Positions 7,400 to 9,433 of a stretch of DNA of 9,433 bases are shown here, in pieces. The DNA comes from Hydrogenimonas sp. (GTDB lineage Bacteria; Campylobacterota; Campylobacteria; Campylobacterales; Hydrogenimonadaceae): NCBI GenBank assembly GCA_021647345.1, contig JAKIUX010000018.1:1-9433 (forward strand), written 5' to 3'. The notes below the pieces were generated by a model, which made no database searches, was not told where the DNA came from, and saw nothing but the letters and a program-made list of their open reading frames with translations. Every line of letters begins with the position of its first letter. The first letter of the stretch is position 1. The position numbers were made by a program, and so were the translations under genes.

Positions 7400-7417
7400 A
7401 AGCACCTGCCGGTACTT
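7400..7417 (-). promoter_or_regulatory. Hairpin in the predicted rplY leader
   Basis: On the minus strand AAGTACC (7417-7411) pairs with GGTGCTT (7406-7400), one G-U pair included, around the tetraloop GGCA, giving a 7-bp stem. It lies between the candidate -10 box and the rplY ribosome site. There is no T tract behind it, so it is a poor intrinsic terminator for pilT; a leader element is more likely. Function is unknown. Confidence 0.4.
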
Positions 7418-7427
7418 TAAGAGGCGA

Positions 7428-7433
7428 ATTTTA
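7428..7433 (-). promoter_or_regulatory. Candidate -10 box for the rplY-pth-permease unit
   Basis: TAAAAT in the context TTTGATAAAATTCG on the minus strand, in the only sizeable gap (71 nt) between pilT and rplY. Transcription would start near 7421, giving a leader of about 47 nt that holds the hairpin and the GAAGGA site. No clear -35 is visible, as is common in Campylobacterota. Confidence 0.42.
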
Positions 7434-7445
7434 TCAAACTTCTGT

Positions 7446-8648
7446 TTAATCTTCTTTTAAAGCAAAAATGTCGGAGTCGTGTTCTGGAATATATACACCC
7501 TCTGTAGACTGGCCCGATCCGATATTTGCATCCATCCCCTCTATGCGAAGCTTCAAATCTGTAGGGCTTGATGCGTGTCTTAGCGCCTCTTTCATAGATA
7601 TCTTTCCCTTTTGGTAAAGTTTTAGCAAAGCGGTATCGAAACTCTGGGTTCCATATATTTGGCTTCCCTCGTCTAGGGCATCCTTTATCTCCATATCGCG
7701 CCCTTCAAGAATTAGCTTCTGAATATATGAAGTATTAAAAAGTATCTCCACAGCTGCAGTCTTTCTACCATCTACTGTCTTAACCAGACGTTGCGATAGA
7801 ACACCCTCGAGCACTGAAGCGAGAGTATTTCTTACACGATTTTGATCTTCTGCGGGAAAGACGCTGATGATTCTGTTAATTGTCTCTTTAGCATCGAGAG
7901 TATGGAGCGTGGAAAAGACTAAGTGGCCGGTCTCTGCCGCATGGAGTGCTGTATCTATTGTTTCAAGGTCGCGCATCTCACCTACAAGAATGATATCAGG
8001 GTCTTCACGCAGAGCCGACCGCAAAGCGTTAGCGAAACTTAGAGAATCTTGCCCGATGCTTCTTTGGTTGATCAAACACTTCCTATCTTTGTGGACAAAC
8101 TCTATAGGATCTTCGATGGTGATTATATGTTTTCGATGTTTACGGTTTATTTCATCAATCAAAGCGGCTAATGTCGTCGATTTTCCAGAGCCTGTAACGC
8201 CTGTAACGAGCACGAGCCCTCGAGAGATATCGGTAAGCTTATGGAGAGCTTCAGGCAGCTCGAGTTGATCTATGGAGAGAATATCTACAGGAATGACCCT
8301 AAAAACTGCGGAAACACCATCCATCTGAAAAAACATATTGCCCCTGAATCGTATCTTCTCGTCATAAACATAGAGAAAATCGATCTCTTTTTTTTCAACA
8401 AACTCCGCAAAGCGACGACGGAGCATCTCCTTAGCAAGTAGAATTGACTCCTCTTTGGATATCTTCTCTTTTGTAACTGTTACTATATCTCCGTTTATAC
8501 GCGCTCTAACCTGCGCGTTGGCCTTAATATGCAAGTCGCTCCCGCCATGCTCGATAAGACCTTTCATATAGCGGCGCACCTTTTCTGTCATCTCAAAAGT
8601 CAGTTCGTTTACATCAACATCTTTTTCATTTTCAAGTCTATCGTGCAT
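7446..8648 (-). CDS. pilT: Type IV pilus retraction ATPase, PilT/PilU family
   Basis: Hexameric secretion-type ATPase that powers pilus retraction (twitching, surface sensing, DNA uptake) at the inner face of the membrane. At 400 residues it is longer than typical PilT (about 345): some 25 extra residues lie before the N-terminal domain (GLIEHGGSDLHI, 30-41) and about 30 after the conserved C-terminus. Motifs: Walker A GVTGSGKST (150-158), Asp box ITIEDPIEF (176-184), Walker B DIILVGEMRD (218-227), and His box TGHLVFSTLHT (240-250). The ATPase core reads as PilT. However, the AIRNLIRE motif of PilT is YIQKLILE (308-315), and the end (SFDTALLKLYQKGKISMKEALRHASS) resembles PilU. ATG at 8648 is 5 nt after tal, with GGAG 8 nt upstream. 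No other pilus gene is in the window. Confidence 0.9.
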   Translation of the reverse strand: MHDRLENEKDVDVNELTFEMTEKVRRYMKGLIEHGGSDLHIKANAQVRARINGDIVTVTKEKISKEESILLAKEMLRRRFAEFVEKKEIDFLYVYDEKIRFRGNMFFQMDGVSAVFRVIPVDILSIDQLELPEALHKLTDISRGLVLVTGVTGSGKSTTLAALIDEINRKHRKHIITIEDPIEFVHKDRKCLINQRSIGQDSLSFANALRSALREDPDIILVGEMRDLETIDTALHAAETGHLVFSTLHTLDAKETINRIISVFPAEDQNRVRNTLASVLEGVLSQRLVKTVDGRKTAAVEILFNTSYIQKLILEGRDMEIKDALDEGSQIYGTQSFDTALLKLYQKGKISMKEALRHASSPTDLKLRIEGMDANIGSGQSTEGVYIPEHDSDIFALKED

Positions 8649-8653
8649 ACTCT

Positions 8654-9433
8654 CTACTCCAGGTGTAATAATAGCCTTGCAAAGGCCTCTTTGAAAGCTT
8701 CAAGCCCCTCACTCATCAACTTATCGTAAACATTTTGCATATCGACTCCAGCCCTTTCGACAGAGTCGAAAAAGGTGGCTATCGCCTCTTCATCAATAGG
8801 GAGTTTTGGCGCATGTAAAGGATGCTCCAAAAAGGCCTCTATCGTAGCTAAAGGTGCGGTATTTACCGAGTGGGGCGCCATCAACTCTTTGATGTAATAA
8901 TCGGCTTCATAGGCATTCCCTTTAACCCCGGTACTAGCAAAAAGCGCTCTTAGCGCACTCTCTCTTCTCGATTCAACCATATTGTAGATTCTGGCGGCAT
9001 TGACTATACCGAGACGACCCGGTTGAACACCGGCTCTTTCAAGTCTATCGTCCAGCATTCTGTCAAACCGGCTCACAAAGACGCTCAATACTCCTTTTGC
9101 CGAAACGCCCTCGTTTGTCGCGCGCCAAATTCTCAAACCCTCCTCCATCGCATCGAGAGACTTTAGCGCCTGCATAGGAGAGAAGATAAGAGTAGCATTG
9201 ACGTTTACTCCTTCACTCATCAATCTCTTCATGGCGCCGTATCCGGCATCGGTTGCAGGTACCTTTATCATAACGTTAGGCATGCCGATTTCACGCTATA
9301 GTCTAAACCCCTCTTCAAACGTTCCCTCTTCATCCTCACACAAAAATGTGTCTACTTCAATTCTCACAAATCCGTCTCTACCCTCTTCGTAGATGGGTAA
9401 AAGAGCTTGTGCGGCAACTTTTATATCCTCTTT
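8654..9433 (-). pseudogene. tal: Transaldolase, interrupted by an in-frame TAG and cut by the right edge
   Basis: Transaldolase of the pentose phosphate pathway (moves dihydroxyacetone between sedoheptulose 7-phosphate and glyceraldehyde 3-phosphate), long bacterial type of about 320 residues or more. One frame reads through the whole region but has TAG at 9298-9296. Upstream, 45 codons remain, including VRIEVDTFL with the Glu equivalent to E. coli Glu96. Downstream, 209 residues start at a chance ATG (9283): PNVMIKVPATDAG, with the Schiff-base Lys equivalent to E. coli Lys132, then VNVNATLIFSP, VLSVFVSRFDRMLDD, ASTGVKGNAYEADYYIKEL and SVNTAPLAT, ending in TAG at 8654. The frame is the same on both sides, so this is a point change, not a frameshift. 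About 70 N-terminal residues lie beyond the window. A sequencing or assembly error is an alternative. The family call is firm; whether the gene is dead is uncertain. Confidence 0.85.

Noticed and set aside
7375..7401. Longer rplY start at TTG 7401
   Set aside because: The ATG at 7374 has GAAGGA at ideal spacing and gives the known L25 N-terminus; the nine extra residues do not fit the family, and the TTG would sit inside the leader hairpin.
7867..8268. A 133-codon plus-strand open frame opposite pilT
   Set aside because: It lies across the Walker A, Walker B and His-box codons of the ATPase, and its Ser/Arg-rich product is typical of an antisense frame.
9296..9298. TAG read as a sense codon (recoding or an altered genetic code)
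   Set aside because: pheA (1999), the permease gene (5201) and tal itself (8654) all end in TAG at the expected place, so TAG acts as a normal stop. There is no sign of a recoding element by eye.
1..9433. RNA genes, CRISPR arrays, insertion sequences, phage or novel defence system
   Set aside because: The whole window is accounted for by ten minus-strand core genes and short gaps. I saw no tRNA-like cloverleaf, no direct-repeat array, no transposase and no composition shift marking transferred DNA.

Overview
This window is an ordinary-looking stretch of core chromosome, almost certainly from a member of Campylobacterota (the former Epsilonproteobacteria), probably a free-living, moderate-GC lineage of the Sulfurimonas, Sulfurovum or Hydrogenimonas kind. 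The evidence is the gene order rplY, pth, LptF/LptG-type permease, lysA, HAD hydrolase, pheA, hisC, fliF. From memory this is the order found around Cj0311 to Cj0318 of Campylobacter jejuni. The L25 and transaldolase sequences also look epsilon-like. A PilT-type ATPase next to rplY argues against C. jejuni itself. No species can be named from sequence alone.

All ten genes lie on the minus strand, so the reading order is from high to low coordinates. (1) 9433 to 8654: the C-terminal part of a transaldolase gene, broken by an in-frame TAG at 9298-9296. (2) 8648 to 7446: a PilT/PilU-family retraction ATPase, 5 nt after tal. (3) A 71-nt gap with a likely promoter and a small leader hairpin. (4) rplY, pth and the permease gene (7374 to 5201), tightly packed. 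(5) A 150-nt AT-rich gap with a weak candidate terminator and candidate promoters. (6) lysA, HAD hydrolase, pheA, hisC and fliF (5050 to beyond 1). In this last group most neighbours overlap by 4 or 10 nt, and hisC starts 9 nt after pheA. fliF runs off the left edge.

The first transcription unit holds central carbon metabolism and pilus retraction. The second holds translation maintenance (L25, peptidyl-tRNA hydrolase) and LPS export. The third holds amino-acid biosynthesis (last step to lysine, prephenate to phenylpyruvate, an aminotransferase step of histidine synthesis) and ends in the flagellar MS-ring gene. Unit boundaries are inferred from spacing.

No mobile element, CRISPR array, RNA gene or unknown system was found. 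The one clear anomaly is the nonsense codon in tal. Smaller points are a Gln in place of the second motif-I Asp in the HAD protein, a Pro in a normally Gly-Ser-Gln motif of LysA, mixed PilT/PilU signatures, a TTG start for lysA, and a hairpin in the rplY leader.
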